The translations under genes and the position numbers were made by a program. This document shows positions 43,051 to 52,250 of a stretch of DNA of 64,000 bases, piece by piece (positions within the stretch are counted from its first letter, which is position 1; each line of letters starts with the position of its first letter). The DNA lies in the NCBI GenBank assembly GCA_001797465.1, contig MGPQ01000010.1:358652-422651 (forward strand), given 5' to 3'. Under the pieces are notes generated by a model. That model ran no database searches, had not been told where the DNA came from, and saw only the letters and a program-made list of their open reading frames with translations. The stretch is from Deltaproteobacteria bacterium GWB2_55_19. GTDB lineage: Bacteria; Desulfobacterota; GWC2-55-46.

Positions 43051-44937
43051 ATGAGCGACATCGTAAGCGACGAGACGGTCTTGAGGTTCCGGCATTTCAT
43101 AGCCGGAGCACCGGACCACATCTCCATTGTCGGCAGGGATTATCGTTACCTTGTGGTGAACGACGCCTATCTTACGGCGCATGGCAGAGCGCGCGCCGAG
43201 ATAGTCGGGGGAACGGTGGCAGACCTGCTCGGAGAGGAGACGTTCTCGCGTATCAAGCCCTCCCTGGACAGGGCCTTCAGCGGCGAGACCGTAAACTTCT
43301 TTGACTGGATCGACTTCTCCGCCATCGGCAGGAGGTACATGAACGTCGTATACTACCCGCTTACCGGCGAAGGCGGGGTGGTATCGAACGTCGTCGTCAA
43401 CTCGCGCGACCTTACGGAGCTGAAGGAAGCGCAGGAGAGGCTCAAGGAGTCTGAGGAGAAGTACAGGCACCTCTTCGAGCACCTGAACGACGCGGCGTTC
43501 CTCGCCGATACCGCAACCGGCATCATACTCGACACCAATAAAAAAGGCGAGGAGCTCCTCGGCAGGACCCGCGGCGAGATCATAGGCATGCACCAGTCCC
43601 GCATCCACCCGGCGGGCAGGGAAGACGAATATCGCGGCAGGTTCGCGCGACACGTGGACAAGGGCAAGCTTGCGGATTTTGAAGGCGAGGTCGAGAGGAA
43701 GGACAAGACCGTGGTCCCGGTCCACGTAAGTGCGGAAGTGCTCGTACTCGGTGAAAAAAGGCTCATATTGGGCATATTCAGGGACCTGACAGAGACCAGG
43801 AGGCTCGAGGCGGAGATACTCAAGGCCCAGAAGCTCGAGTCGGTCGGCCTCCTCGCCGGCGGCATCGCCCACGAATTCAACAACATACTTACCGGCATAT
43901 ACGGGAACATCTCCCTTGCCAAGATGCTGCTCAGCCCGACAGGCAAACCCTATGAGGCGGTCTCGCGCGCCGAGGCCGCCTCCTTAAGGGCCGGGAACCT
44001 CACCAAACAGCTCCTCACGTTCTCAAAGGGAGGGGCCCCGGTTAAGAGGGCCGTCTCCATAAAGGGGCTCATACCCGAGTGGTGCTCGCTTGCTGCGAGC
44101 GGCTCAGAGGCACGGTGCGCGTGCGATATCCGGGAAGACCTCCGGGACGCGGCTATTGACGAGGGGCAGATAGCCCAAGCCCTGCGGAACATCTTCGTGA
44201 ACGCGATAGAGTCGATGGACGGGTCCGGTGTCGTGAGGGTGGCGGCATGGAACGATGACGCGGAGAACCACGGACTCCCGGCAAGGAAGGGCGGGTATGT
44301 GGCAATCTCCATCAAGGACGAAGGGCGCGGCATAAAGGAAGAGGACCTGCAGAGGATATTCGACCCGTTCTATACTACAAAGGAGAAGGGGAGCGGTCTC
44401 GGGTTATCTGCCGCGTATTCGATAGTAAAGAGGCACGAAGGGCATCTGACCGTAAGGTCTGTACACGGCAGAGGGAGCGTATTCCATATGTACCTGCCCG
44501 CGGCCTTGAAGGCTGGAGACGAAGAAAATGCCTGGGTGGTCTCCGGCCTTTCCGGCAAAAGGGTCCTCGTCATGGACGATGAGGAGATGATAAGGGACCT
44601 CGTCAAGGAGATGCTCCCCATGCTCGGCTACGCGGTCGAGGTCTCCAGGGACGGGGATGAGGCCGTCCTCTTGTATTCAGAGGCAAAAGAGGCGGGCAGA
44701 CCCTTTGACCTCGTCATCCTCGATTTGACCGTCCCCGGCGGGACCGGCGGCAGGGAGGCATTGAAGAGGCTCCAGGAGATAGACCCAAGGGTGAGAGCGA
44801 TAGTATCGAGCGGGTACTCGAACGACCCTATAATGGCTGATTACGGGAGATACGGGCTTAAGGGCGTGATGGCGAAGCCATTCAGCATGGCGAGTCTCAA
44901 AGACGCGGTAAAGGGCGCGCTAAGCGCCGATAATTGA
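43051..44937 (+). CDS. PAS-PAS hybrid histidine kinase with C-terminal receiver
   Basis: A 628-residue soluble hybrid kinase. PAS1 about 10-125, PAS2 about 130-250, coiled linker, phosphoacceptor H274 in LAGGIAHEFNNILTG, ATPase domain about 375-490 (NIFVNAIESMD, DEGRGIKEE, GLGLSAAYSIVKRH) and receiver about 504-625 with D558 in VILDLTVPGG. PAS2 shares NDAAFLAD and EIIGMHQS...HP with the diguanylate cyclase at 11674. The receiver ends VRAIVSSGYSNDPIMADYG, very close to the kinase at 26056. No output domain or membrane helix. Confidence 0.93.
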   Translation: MSDIVSDETVLRFRHFIAGAPDHISIVGRDYRYLVVNDAYLTAHGRARAEIVGGTVADLLGEETFSRIKPSLDRAFSGETVNFFDWIDFSAIGRRYMNVVYYPLTGEGGVVSNVVVNSRDLTELKEAQERLKESEEKYRHLFEHLNDAAFLADTATGIILDTNKKGEELLGRTRGEIIGMHQSRIHPAGREDEYRGRFARHVDKGKLADFEGEVERKDKTVVPVHVSAEVLVLGEKRLILGIFRDLTETRRLEAEILKAQKLESVGLLAGGIAHEFNNILTGIYGNISLAKMLLSPTGKPYEAVSRAEAASLRAGNLTKQLLTFSKGGAPVKRAVSIKGLIPEWCSLAASGSEARCACDIREDLRDAAIDEGQIAQALRNIFVNAIESMDGSGVVRVAAWNDDAENHGLPARKGGYVAISIKDEGRGIKEEDLQRIFDPFYTTKEKGSGLGLSAAYSIVKRHEGHLTVRSVHGRGSVFHMYLPAALKAGDEENAWVVSGLSGKRVLVMDDEEMIRDLVKEMLPMLGYAVEVSRDGDEAVLLYSEAKEAGRPFDLVILDLTVPGGTGGREALKRLQEIDPRVRAIVSSGYSNDPIMADYGRYGLKGVMAKPFSMASLKDAVKGALSADN

Positions 44938-45061
44938 ATCGGTTTATCCTCACGGCCTCTTTGCCTGCGGTTTTGGAAGGGGACTTCGCGGGAGATGTGC
45001 GGACAATGATGAGCCCAGCTCAGCAGCAATCATGATATCGCGCGCCTAAAACCCCCTCTTA

Positions 45062-45532
45062 TCAGCGATACGAAAGCCCCTTTTTTTCCAGGTACCTCTG
45101 GTGGTATTCCTCGGCCTCATAGAACGGGCCGGCCTCGACTATCTCCGTAACAACAGGCCTTTTCAGGAAATCTATCGCCTCGAGCCTCTTTTTCGACGCG
45201 CGGGCGATCCGCTCCTCTCTCTTGTCAAAATAAAAAATGGCGGACCTGTACTGGTTGCCTGTGTCGGGCCCCTGCTTGTTGAGCGTCGTCGGGTCATGTA
45301 TGGACCAGAAGACCTCGATTAGGGTCTCGTATGAGACTGTTGCCGGGTCGAACTCCACGAGCACGGCTTCGGCGTGTCCGGTAAGTCCGGTGCAGACCTC
45401 CTCGTAAGATGGGGCCTCGGTATCCCCGCCCGTGTAGCCGACCCTTGTCGAGACGACCCCTTTTATTTTTCTGAAGGCCTCTTCCACCCCCCAGAAACAC
45501 CCGGCGGCAAAGAGGGCTTTCGCAGTCTTCAT
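45062..45532 (-). CDS. msrA: Peptide methionine (S)-S-oxide reductase
   Basis: A 156-residue MsrA. The catalytic Cys is C12 in [12 protein letters not shown]. Further signatures are [48 protein letters not shown] and [10 protein letters not shown]. It repairs oxidised methionine. There is no second-site Cys near the C terminus, so it may use Cys in the VCTG segment or an external reductant. GGAGGTGAT lies just before ATG. No signal peptide: cytosolic. Confidence 0.96.
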   Translation of the reverse strand: MKTAKALFAAGCFWGVEEAFRKIKGVVSTRVGYTGGDTEAPSYEEVCTGLTGHAEAVLVEFDPATVSYETLIEVFWSIHDPTTLNKQGPDTGNQYRSAIFYFDKREERIARASKKRLEAIDFLKRPVVTEIVEAGPFYEAEEYHQRYLEKKGLSYR

Positions 45533-45655
45533 TCCATCACCTCCAGGAAGGCACCCAGCTATAAACGCAACTCAGCGTAATCCTTCTTAATTCTACCATA
45601 AAATAAGGGTCTTGTCCGCGCCTGCGCCTCGTCCCGCATGGAGGGCGCTTTGTCG

Positions 45656-45913
45656 TCACCTGAAGACGATCTTGAGTATCAGGATGGCAAAGACAAGGAT
45701 AAAGGATACGATATTTGCCGCTATCACCGGAATGGAGTCTATGAGGAAGCCGTAGATTATCCAGATGACGATGCCGAGGGAGAGGATGAGGAACATCCAG
45801 AGGGAGACGTCCTTGGCCGAGCGCGACCTCCAGGTCTTGTAGACCTGAGGGACGAAAGATACGGTCGTGAGCGTCCCGCCCACGAGCCCGAGTAAGGTGA
45901 TGGAATCTATCAT
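45656..45913 (-). CDS. SemiSWEET/PQ-loop transporter
   Basis: An 85-residue three-helix protein with the PQ motif in TTVSFVPQVYKTWRSRSAKD and helices at about 6-24, 38-58 and 62-82. SemiSWEETs form dimers that carry sugars through the inner membrane. Length and helix order fit. It stands alone, with AAGGGG before ATG. Confidence 0.9.
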   Translation of the reverse strand: MIDSITLLGLVGGTLTTVSFVPQVYKTWRSRSAKDVSLWMFLILSLGIVIWIIYGFLIDSIPVIAANIVSFILVFAILILKIVFR

Positions 45914-46041
45914 GAGAGCCCCTTAGGGATATGTTATTAGATAAGCGGGGATAAGTCAAATCCGCAGGTTGTAAGGGATGTTGGAGCGTCGCGTCTGTCG
46001 GTTATCGCGAAAAATCAAATGAGGCAGGCCCTGAAATGGTG

Positions 46042-46047
46042 TATAAT
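46042..46047 (+). promoter_or_regulatory. Perfect -10 box directly before a start codon
   Basis: TATAAT is 6 nt upstream of the ATG at 46054. Transcription starting about 7 nt downstream of the box would begin at the ATG, giving a leaderless mRNA. No convincing -35 box is seen. Confidence 0.4.
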
Positions 46048-46053
46048 ATCCGC

Positions 46054-46908
46054 ATGAAAGAGCTTATCCGATGGCTTATAGAGATGGAGGAGAGGGCGGA
46101 GAAGGTCTACACAAAGGCCTCTGCCGCGTTTTCCGGAGACAAGGAACTTTCGGATTTTTTCAAGGGCCTTTCCGTTGAGGAGGCCTCTCACAGGGCCGTA
46201 ATCGAGAAGGCCGCAGGTCTCATAAGGGGTATGGACATCGTCATGCCCATTACCGTGGACGAGGCCGCAAGGGATGAGGTGGCGGGGCACTTCGCAAGAT
46301 GCGAAAGGCTTATGGCGGAAGAGCCGGTCGATAGCATCGCCTTCTTCGAGTGCGTCGTATTCGCCGAATTCTCTGAGTGGAATGACATCTTCCTGTATGT
46401 GATAAACAGGCTTAAACCCCAGTCCAGCGAGTTTGTCCAGGCCGCCGTTTATATCCAGCACCACAAGAGGCGCCTGGAGGACTTCATCGAGGGCAGAGAA
46501 GAGCTTAAGGGCCTGCTTGAGAGGATTAAGGGCCTGCCGAGGGTATGGGAAGACAGCATCCTCGTCGTAGAGGACGACGAGGACATAAGGGGGCTCTTGA
46601 AGGAGGTCCTCGTAAGCGATGGGCTGGTCGACACAGCCGGCAACGGCAGAGAGGGGCTGGATAAGATAGCGGGGAGGTATTACTCGGTGATACTCTCTGA
46701 CTGGGACATGCCGGTTATGAACGGCATGGAGCTCTACAAGGCCGCTGTGGCGAAGTACCCGGGCATAGGCGAGAGGTTCATTTTTTTCACAGGCGGGCTC
46801 GACGCCGGGCGGGGCGAGTTTCTGCAAAATAACGGGCTCAAGTTCTTGAGCAAGCCAGCGTCGGTACGGGAGATAAGAAAGGCGGTTGCGGGCGTGTTGA
46901 GCTCCTGA
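46054..46908 (+). CDS. Ferritin-like/rubrerythrin-type domain fused to response-regulator receiver
   Basis: A 284-residue two-domain protein. Residues about 1-150 look like a four-helix ferritin-like bundle: an EMEERAEKVY helix, E43-x2-H46 in VEEASHRAV, acidic helix AFFECVVFAEFSEWND and H136-H137 in YIQHHKRRLEDF. Residues about 168-284 are a receiver with acidic pocket (VVEDDEDIRG), D216 in VILSDWDMPVMNG and Lys in KFLSKPAS. It might sense oxygen or iron at a diiron site and pass this to a phosphorelay, or be regulated the other way round. Whether all metal ligands are present is uncertain. An in-frame ATG at 46036 is an alternative start. Confidence 0.8.
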   Translation: MKELIRWLIEMEERAEKVYTKASAAFSGDKELSDFFKGLSVEEASHRAVIEKAAGLIRGMDIVMPITVDEAARDEVAGHFARCERLMAEEPVDSIAFFECVVFAEFSEWNDIFLYVINRLKPQSSEFVQAAVYIQHHKRRLEDFIEGREELKGLLERIKGLPRVWEDSILVVEDDEDIRGLLKEVLVSDGLVDTAGNGREGLDKIAGRYYSVILSDWDMPVMNGMELYKAAVAKYPGIGERFIFFTGGLDAGRGEFLQNNGLKFLSKPASVREIRKAVAGVLSS

Positions 46909-47181
46909 TCACTTGAATAGGTCCTTGAGGCCTTTGAACGGGTCGTCCGCTTTCCGATTGGCCTCCGGGTCCCTGAACTCGAAAAACTCGCAGAAGTTCG
47001 CCTTGTCTTTGTCCTTCACCCTCTCAGCTGACGTCTCCCTGCACTCGTTGTACGAGGATGCCTCATGGAACGCGCAGTTCAGGCAGACCTTGAGGTCCGA
47101 GCCGCAGTGCGAGCACGTGTCCCCCCTTCCGGGCCTTGGTAGAGCCTCTACGGGCTTTCTGCAGTGGAAGCAGGACTTCAC
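46909..47181 (-). CDS. Small Cys-rich zinc-ribbon-like protein
   Basis: A 90-residue soluble protein with eight Cys in a regular order: C4-x2-C7, C23-x2-C26, C33-x2-C36 region (LKVCLNCAFH), then single Cys in NECRETSAE and NFCEFFEF. Two C-x2-C pairs near the N terminus fit one zinc ribbon; the remaining Cys/His could form a second metal site. The FEFRD and DPFKGLKDLF tail is acidic and helical. I do not recognise a named family. It is convergent with the ferritin-receiver gene, separated by no gap. Confidence 0.75.
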   Translation of the reverse strand: MKSCFHCRKPVEALPRPGRGDTCSHCGSDLKVCLNCAFHEASSYNECRETSAERVKDKDKANFCEFFEFRDPEANRKADDPFKGLKDLFK

Positions 47182-47362
47182 CCCTTTATATTAACATAAG
47201 ACAGGCGCGCATTCTATCAGAGAGGCGGGGTTTTAAAGGCCCGGTCTCTGCCGTAGAGCCCAAGAAGACCTCTCCGGTATAACTCCCACCTGCCGTCATC
47301 CCTTGACGTAGGGAAATAACCTGATATCCTTTGAGAAAAGGCGCAAAGAATGACCCCGGTCC

Positions 47363-48166
47363 ATGAAAATAACGAAGTACAGATATGGCATCCCGATCTG
47401 TTCCATCCTCCTTTCCTTTCTTATTTCCCTTGAAGCGCGTGCGATAACCGGAAAAACCCTTGAAACAGGGCCTGACGTTGGCGTTCAGGAGAGGCTCGGG
47501 GCCGTTCTGCCCGCAGGCCTCGGTTTTACGAGCGAATCCGGCGAAAAGGTCTCTTTGAATTCCCTCATGGACAGGCCGGCGGTACTCTACCTTTCGTATT
47601 ACAGGTGCGTTGACCTTTGTAGGGCCGTATCCGGGTCCCTCGCCGCCATAGCCGCTCAATACCCTCCGAAGGGCGATTACAGGATAATTACCGTTTCCAT
47701 GGATGAGAGAGACACACCCGCTGACGCGCTTGGAAAGAAGAGAGACTATCTTTCGGCGTCAGGCGCGGCGATACCCGAGGACGGCTGGAGGTTCCTTGTA
47801 GGCGACAAGGAAAACATCGCGGGCCTCGCCTCCTCGCTCGGGATAAGTTTCAGGAGGTCCTCTGACGGCTTCGACCACCCGGCCGCGCTTGTCATACTCT
47901 CAAAGACAGGCAGGATCGTCAGGTACATCCGGGGAGAGCGGTTCCTTACCGCTGAAATCAGGATGGCGGTTGCGGAGGCGGCCGACAATAAGCCCGCGCC
48001 GACAGTGCCGAGGCTCTTGAAACTCTGTTACAGGTACGATCCCGGGAGCAGAGGTTATGTGCTCGACGCGCTGAAGGTATCCGGGCTCGGCGTCCTCTTC
48101 GGCTCGGCGCTCCTCTTCATATACCTCAACTACTCGGGCAGGAAGGGGAGACGCGATGGCGAGTGA
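47363..48166 (+). CDS. SCO1/SenC-type copper chaperone
   Basis: A 267-residue SCO-family protein. A signal/anchor is at about 8-27, then the thioredoxin-like fold with Cu ligands C82-x3-C86 (LSYYRCVDLCRAVS) and H172 (GFDHPAALVILS). A second membrane helix lies at about 231-251, which is unusual; most SCOs have only the N-terminal anchor. It delivers copper to the CuA site of subunit II. It overlaps the subunit I gene by 11 nt and leads the oxidase operon. Upstream TTGACG-N16-TATCCT (47303-47330) may be its promoter. Confidence 0.92.
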   Translation: MKITKYRYGIPICSILLSFLISLEARAITGKTLETGPDVGVQERLGAVLPAGLGFTSESGEKVSLNSLMDRPAVLYLSYYRCVDLCRAVSGSLAAIAAQYPPKGDYRIITVSMDERDTPADALGKKRDYLSASGAAIPEDGWRFLVGDKENIAGLASSLGISFRRSSDGFDHPAALVILSKTGRIVRYIRGERFLTAEIRMAVAEAADNKPAPTVPRLLKLCYRYDPGSRGYVLDALKVSGLGVLFGSALLFIYLNYSGRKGRRDGE

Positions 48167-49754
48167 CGGGGCCGGATACCTCGGGGGCGGCGGCAGGCCC
48201 AACGGCCTCTTCTCATGGATATTCTCGACTGACCATAAGAGGATAGGCATACTCTATCTCGTTTCGATCCTCTCCTTTTTCGTCGTCGGCGTATCGTTGG
48301 GGTTCCTCATGCGCCTCGAGCTCATCTCGCACGGACCTACGATAATGGAGGCCTCGACCTACAACGCGTTCTTCACCCTCCACGGCGTCGTCATGCTCTT
48401 CCTCTTCATCATCCCGGCGACACCTTCTGTATTCGGCAACTTCTTCCTCCCGATCATGATAGGCGCTAACGACGTATCGTTTCCCAGGCTCAACCTCCTC
48501 TCCTGGTGGTTCTACATGGCCGGGGCCGCTCTCGCGCTCGCCACACTCGCGCTCGGCCCTGCCGACACCGGCTGGACGTTTTACGCGCCGTACAGCCTCC
48601 GGACCGGGACATACGTATCGCTCGCGGTATTCGCGGTATTCGTCCTCGGGTTATCGTCCATTCTGACCGGCATCAACTTCGTAGTGACAGTCCACAGGCT
48701 CCGCGCGCCGGGCATGGGCTTCTTTCGGCTCCCGCTCTTTGTCTGGGCCCTATACGCGACCGCCTGGATACAGATAGTGGCGACCCCGATACTCGGCGTG
48801 AACCTCCTCCTTGTGATAGCCGAGAGGGTCTTCGGTATAGGCGTATTCGACCCCGCCAGAGGCGGCGACCCGATATTGTATCAGCACCTCTTCTGGATCT
48901 ACTCGCACCCGGCTGTCTACATCATGATACTCCCGGGCATGGGGATAATATCGGAGATAATACCGGTCTTCGCGAGGAAGGTCATATTCGGGTACAGGGC
49001 CATAGCCTACTCGTCATTGGGCATCGCGGGCGTCGGGTCGCTCGTCTGGGGACACCATATGTTCGTAAGCGGGTCTTCGTACACAGCGGGCGTGATATTC
49101 TCGTTCTTTACGTTCCTTGTAGCCATCCCGAGCGCCATAAAGGTCTTTAACTGGGTCGCGACCCTGTACAAGGGGTCGATCGTGCTCGCCACACCCTTCA
49201 TCTTCGCGCTCGCCTTCATATTCCTCTTCTCCATAGGCGGGCTCACCGGCCTCATACTCGGCGCGCTCTCGGTCAACGTACACCTGCATGATACCTATTT
49301 TGTCGTAAGCCACTTCCACTACATAAAGTTCGGCGGAGCGGGCTTCGCCTTCTTCGCGGGGCTCCACTACTGGCTCCCGAAGATGACCGGGAGGATGTAC
49401 AATGCCAAAGTAGCGAACTGGTCGTGCCTCATATCATTCCTCGGTTTCAACCTCCTCTTCTTCCCCATGCTCATCCTTGGGATAGAGGGTATGCCGAGGA
49501 GGTACTTCGACTACCTGCCGCAGTATTCGACCCTGCAGACAGTCTCGATAGCCGGCTCGTGGGTCCTCGTCGCCGGGCTCATCGTGATGTTTGCAAATCT
49601 TTTGAAGGGCTCGCTCAGGGGGCCACGCGCTGTTCATAACCCCTGGGGAGGGGCGACCCTTGAGTGGCGCCTCCCGTCGCCGCCTGGAAAAGAGAACTTC
49701 GAAAAAATCCTGGAAGTGACCAAAGGCCCGTATGATTTCAGAGGGTTAAGATGA
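48156..49754 (+). CDS. ctaD: Cytochrome c oxidase subunit I (A2 type)
   Basis: A 532-residue subunit I with 12 membrane helices. Haem and CuB ligands are in FFTLHGVVMLFLF, FWIYSHPAVYIMILPG, VWGHHMFVSGSS and YFVVSHFHYIKFGG. The D-channel glutamate (GHPEV in A1 enzymes) is replaced by the YSHPAVY form, the mark of A2-type haem-copper oxidases. It reduces O2 to water and pumps protons at the inner membrane. It overlaps subunit III by 4 nt. Confidence 0.96.
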   Translation: MASDGAGYLGGGGRPNGLFSWIFSTDHKRIGILYLVSILSFFVVGVSLGFLMRLELISHGPTIMEASTYNAFFTLHGVVMLFLFIIPATPSVFGNFFLPIMIGANDVSFPRLNLLSWWFYMAGAALALATLALGPADTGWTFYAPYSLRTGTYVSLAVFAVFVLGLSSILTGINFVVTVHRLRAPGMGFFRLPLFVWALYATAWIQIVATPILGVNLLLVIAERVFGIGVFDPARGGDPILYQHLFWIYSHPAVYIMILPGMGIISEIIPVFARKVIFGYRAIAYSSLGIAGVGSLVWGHHMFVSGSSYTAGVIFSFFTFLVAIPSAIKVFNWVATLYKGSIVLATPFIFALAFIFLFSIGGLTGLILGALSVNVHLHDTYFVVSHFHYIKFGGAGFAFFAGLHYWLPKMTGRMYNAKVANWSCLISFLGFNLLFFPMLILGIEGMPRRYFDYLPQYSTLQTVSIAGSWVLVAGLIVMFANLLKGSLRGPRAVHNPWGGATLEWRLPSPPGKENFEKILEVTKGPYDFRGLR

Positions 49755-50368
49755 ACGAGACCGTTGAAAAGATAACGTACCACAGGGACTACGCCGGGGC
49801 AAAACTCGGGATGTGGCTGTTTCTCTTGACCGAGCTCGGCCTGTTTTTCGGCCCGCTCCTCCTTTACGTCATGCACGCGATCAGGCACCCGGAGGCCTTC
49901 CACGCCGCCGCAATGGGCCTGGATAAGAATATCGGGCTCATTAACACACTCATACTCCTTACGAGCAGTCTGACCGCGGCGCTCTCCGTCGCCTCGATAA
50001 GGCGGGGTAAAGGAGAGCTGACGCTCATCTTTATCTTCGTGACCGTTGCGTTAGGCGGCATATTCCTCGTAAACAAGTACTTCGAGTGGATGGGGAAGAT
50101 CGCGCACGGCATATATCCCGGGGGCGAGGCCTTCGCCGCGCTCCCCCCAGGCGAGGCGGTCTTCTACGGGCTCTATTTCTTCGCCACCGGCCTCCACGGG
50201 CTACATGTAATAGCCGGGATGCTCGCGCTCGCAATTGCCGCGGCATTTACGGCTACGGGGACAGTGAACAAGCGGGACTTCGTGAAGCTCGAGAACGCGG
50301 CCCTGTACTGGCACCTCGTCGACGTCATATGGATATTCCTCTTCCCGTTCTTCTATCTGATTTCCTGA
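49751..50368 (+). CDS. ctaE: Cytochrome c oxidase subunit III
   Basis: A 205-residue subunit III, five-helix short form as in caa3 oxidases. Motifs include GMWLFLLTELGLFFGPLLLYV, GIYPGGEAF and ALYWHLVDVIWIFLFPFFYL. It stabilises subunit I. ATG overlaps the subunit I stop (ATGA type). Confidence 0.94.
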   Translation: MNETVEKITYHRDYAGAKLGMWLFLLTELGLFFGPLLLYVMHAIRHPEAFHAAAMGLDKNIGLINTLILLTSSLTAALSVASIRRGKGELTLIFIFVTVALGGIFLVNKYFEWMGKIAHGIYPGGEAFAALPPGEAVFYGLYFFATGLHGLHVIAGMLALAIAAAFTATGTVNKRDFVKLENAALYWHLVDVIWIFLFPFFYLIS

Positions 50369-50378
50369 GGTGAAAAAT

Positions 50379-50669
50379 ATGGATGAAAAGGAAGGGGGCA
50401 GGGAGAGGACAGGCTACGCCACATACGCGCTCGTCTGGCTCGGGCTCATGGGGCTTACCTGGCTCTCGGTGACGGTCTCGGGGTTGGAATCCGGGGCGCT
50501 CAGGATCGCCGCTCCGCTCGCCATAGCGTCGATAAAGGCCGTCTTCGTCCTCGCCGTTTTCATGCACCTTAGGTCAGAGAGGGGGCTTGTAAGGTGGGTC
50601 ATCCTTATCGGGCTCATCGCATTCCTTGTTTCCGGGGCGCTCGTATTCTCGGACGTCGCTTACAGGTGA
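50379..50669 (+). CDS. ctaF: Cytochrome c oxidase subunit IV-like protein
   Basis: A 96-residue protein with three membrane helices. The segment ASIKAVFVLAVFMHLRSERG is typical of bacterial subunit IV (CyoD/CtaF family). ATG 50379 has GAGGTG upstream. Located between subunits III and II. Confidence 0.88.
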   Translation: MDEKEGGRERTGYATYALVWLGLMGLTWLSVTVSGLESGALRIAAPLAIASIKAVFVLAVFMHLRSERGLVRWVILIGLIAFLVSGALVFSDVAYR

Positions 50670-50676
50670 GGCTAAT

Positions 50677-51606
50677 ATGAGGCGGGCGGTAACAGGACTC
50701 GGGCACGGCACGGACAACGCATTCCTTGTGATAGCCGGGATATGCGTAATCCTTTTCCTCCTTATCATCGGGCTTACCGCGTATTTCGTTTTACGTTACA
50801 GGAGGTCGAAGGGTGAGGTCCCCGAAGACATCCACGGCAACGCGCTCCTTGAGACCGCCTGGACGATACTCCCCATATTCATAGTCCTTTATATGTTCTA
50901 CTACGGCTGGCTCGGTTACGACGCCAGAAGGAAGGCCCCGGAAGGCGCGCTCACCGTAAAGGCAAACGGGCAGATGTGGGCGTGGTCGTTCGAGTACGAT
51001 GGCGCTGTGATGAGCGACAGGCTCGTCGTGCCCGTGGGCAGACCAGTGAGGGTAGTCTTAAGCTCGAGCGACATTATCCACTCGCTCTACGTCCCGGCCT
51101 TCAGGATAAAGCAGGACGCGGTCCCCGGCCTTGAGAGGATGGTCTGGTTCACGGCGGACAAAACCGGCGAATACGACCTCTTCTGCACCGAGTACTGCGG
51201 CACCGGGCATTCGCAGATGCTCTCAAAGGCGGTCGTGATGAAAGAGGCGGAGTTTACCGCGTGGCTCGCCGGTACGGCGGCGGCCAACAGGCCCTCGCCC
51301 GGCGCGGAAGAGAGGCCATCGGGAGCGGATCTATTCAAAGCAAAGGGTTGTTCCGCCTGCCACACAACGGACGGCAGGCCCCTTGTCGGCCCCACGCTCA
51401 AGGCCATATTCGGTAAAAAGGTGCGGGTTTCAACCGCTGGCAAAGAGCGGGAGGTGGAGATAGACGAGGAGTATCTGAGACGCTCGGAGCTCGACCCGGC
51501 AACGGATGTCGTCGTCGGTTTTCCGCCGATCATGCCCCCTCAGAAGGGGGTATTGAAGGAGGAGGAGTTGAACGCGCTTGTGGAGTATATAAAGGGGTTG
51601 AAGTGA
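50677..51606 (+). CDS. ctaC: Cytochrome c oxidase subunit II fused to cytochrome c (caa3 type)
   Basis: A 309-residue protein. Two membrane helices (about 15-39, 60-80) precede the CuA domain (about 90-195) with H135, C170, C174, H178 and M181 (CTEYCGTGHSQM) and the aromatic patch QMWAW. A C-terminal cytochrome c domain (about 212-309) has C225-x2-C228-H229 (haem c) and axial Met in PPIMPPQKG. It accepts electrons from cytochrome c and passes them via CuA to haem a. Start 50677 has GTGAGG upstream. Coming last in the operon is unusual; most operons place it first. Confidence 0.95.
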   Translation: MRRAVTGLGHGTDNAFLVIAGICVILFLLIIGLTAYFVLRYRRSKGEVPEDIHGNALLETAWTILPIFIVLYMFYYGWLGYDARRKAPEGALTVKANGQMWAWSFEYDGAVMSDRLVVPVGRPVRVVLSSSDIIHSLYVPAFRIKQDAVPGLERMVWFTADKTGEYDLFCTEYCGTGHSQMLSKAVVMKEAEFTAWLAGTAAANRPSPGAEERPSGADLFKAKGCSACHTTDGRPLVGPTLKAIFGKKVRVSTAGKEREVEIDEEYLRRSELDPATDVVVGFPPIMPPQKGVLKEEELNALVEYIKGLK

Positions 51607-51661
51607 AGGCGGGACTGGAAAGTCCCGCACTATTGGAATTAGGATGAACAAAAAGGGCTTA

Positions 51662-51689
51662 AGCGGGTTCAGTTTTGTAAACTGAACCC
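51662..51689. repeat. 30-bp palindrome copy (family P)
   Basis: GCGGGTTCAGTTTTGTAAAC then TGAACCC; changed centre with compensating bases on both sides, so the hairpin is kept. Confidence 0.75.
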
Positions 51690-51805
51690 ATTGATTCGTA
51701 ACTTGATATACGCCCGGCTGGCTTATTCGAACCCTCTGCCAAAAGCATTTTCGCGCTCCGCATACACATGCGCCTTTTTGGGTGTATTATACCGTTTTCA
51801 TTTTT

Positions 51806-52160
51806 GCCCTGCCGGGCTTTTTTTCGGCATGGGGCTTCGCTCCCTTCATCCTCCCCCGCCCACGCGCGAGCCTCCCCTGAGCGCGCTTCGCGCGTCTATC
51901 CTCCCTCCGGCTCGCGCGTCACTGCCTCCCTTAAGGTCGCTCACCCCATGCCTGGGAGTTTTTGAAAAAAGAAAAGAGATTTGTTTTTGTTCTGTTTTTA
52001 CAAACACATGGGCGCATGGCGGAGAGCGCCTTAGGGAGGAAGGGGCGAGCGCGCCGAGGAGATTAGACGCGGAGCGCTCTAAGGGGCGCGCGAGCCGGAT
52101 GGGGGAGGTGGAAAGCGCTCGGAGCCATCGCCAAAAAGCGCGCGGAGCGCGCAAAATGGC
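51806..52160. repeat. Long dispersed repeat (family L), full two-arm copy
   Basis: Left arm: GCCCTGCCGGGC, TCGGCATGGGGCTTCGCTCC, then CCTCCCTTAAGGTCGCTCAC and CCCATGCCTGGGAG. An AT-rich centre (51960-52000) is followed by the right arm (ACACATGGGCGCATGGCGGA, AGATTAGACGCG, GCGCGCGGAGCGCGCAAAA). The arms are imperfect inverted repeats of each other. No open frame with family support. Confidence 0.88.
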
Positions 52161-52250
52161 CTTGGCACAAAATTAAGAATGCGAAGTGCGCTGATTTATA
52201 AAATTTTTAACTCAGCTATTCGCTGAAATCACATCCCCACAACTTCCCCC

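Noticed and set aside
51691..52176. 161-residue frame through the large repeat
   Set aside because: It follows the family L repeat. Similar Arg/Gly-rich peptides arise at other repeat copies in differing frames, so the conservation is at DNA level.
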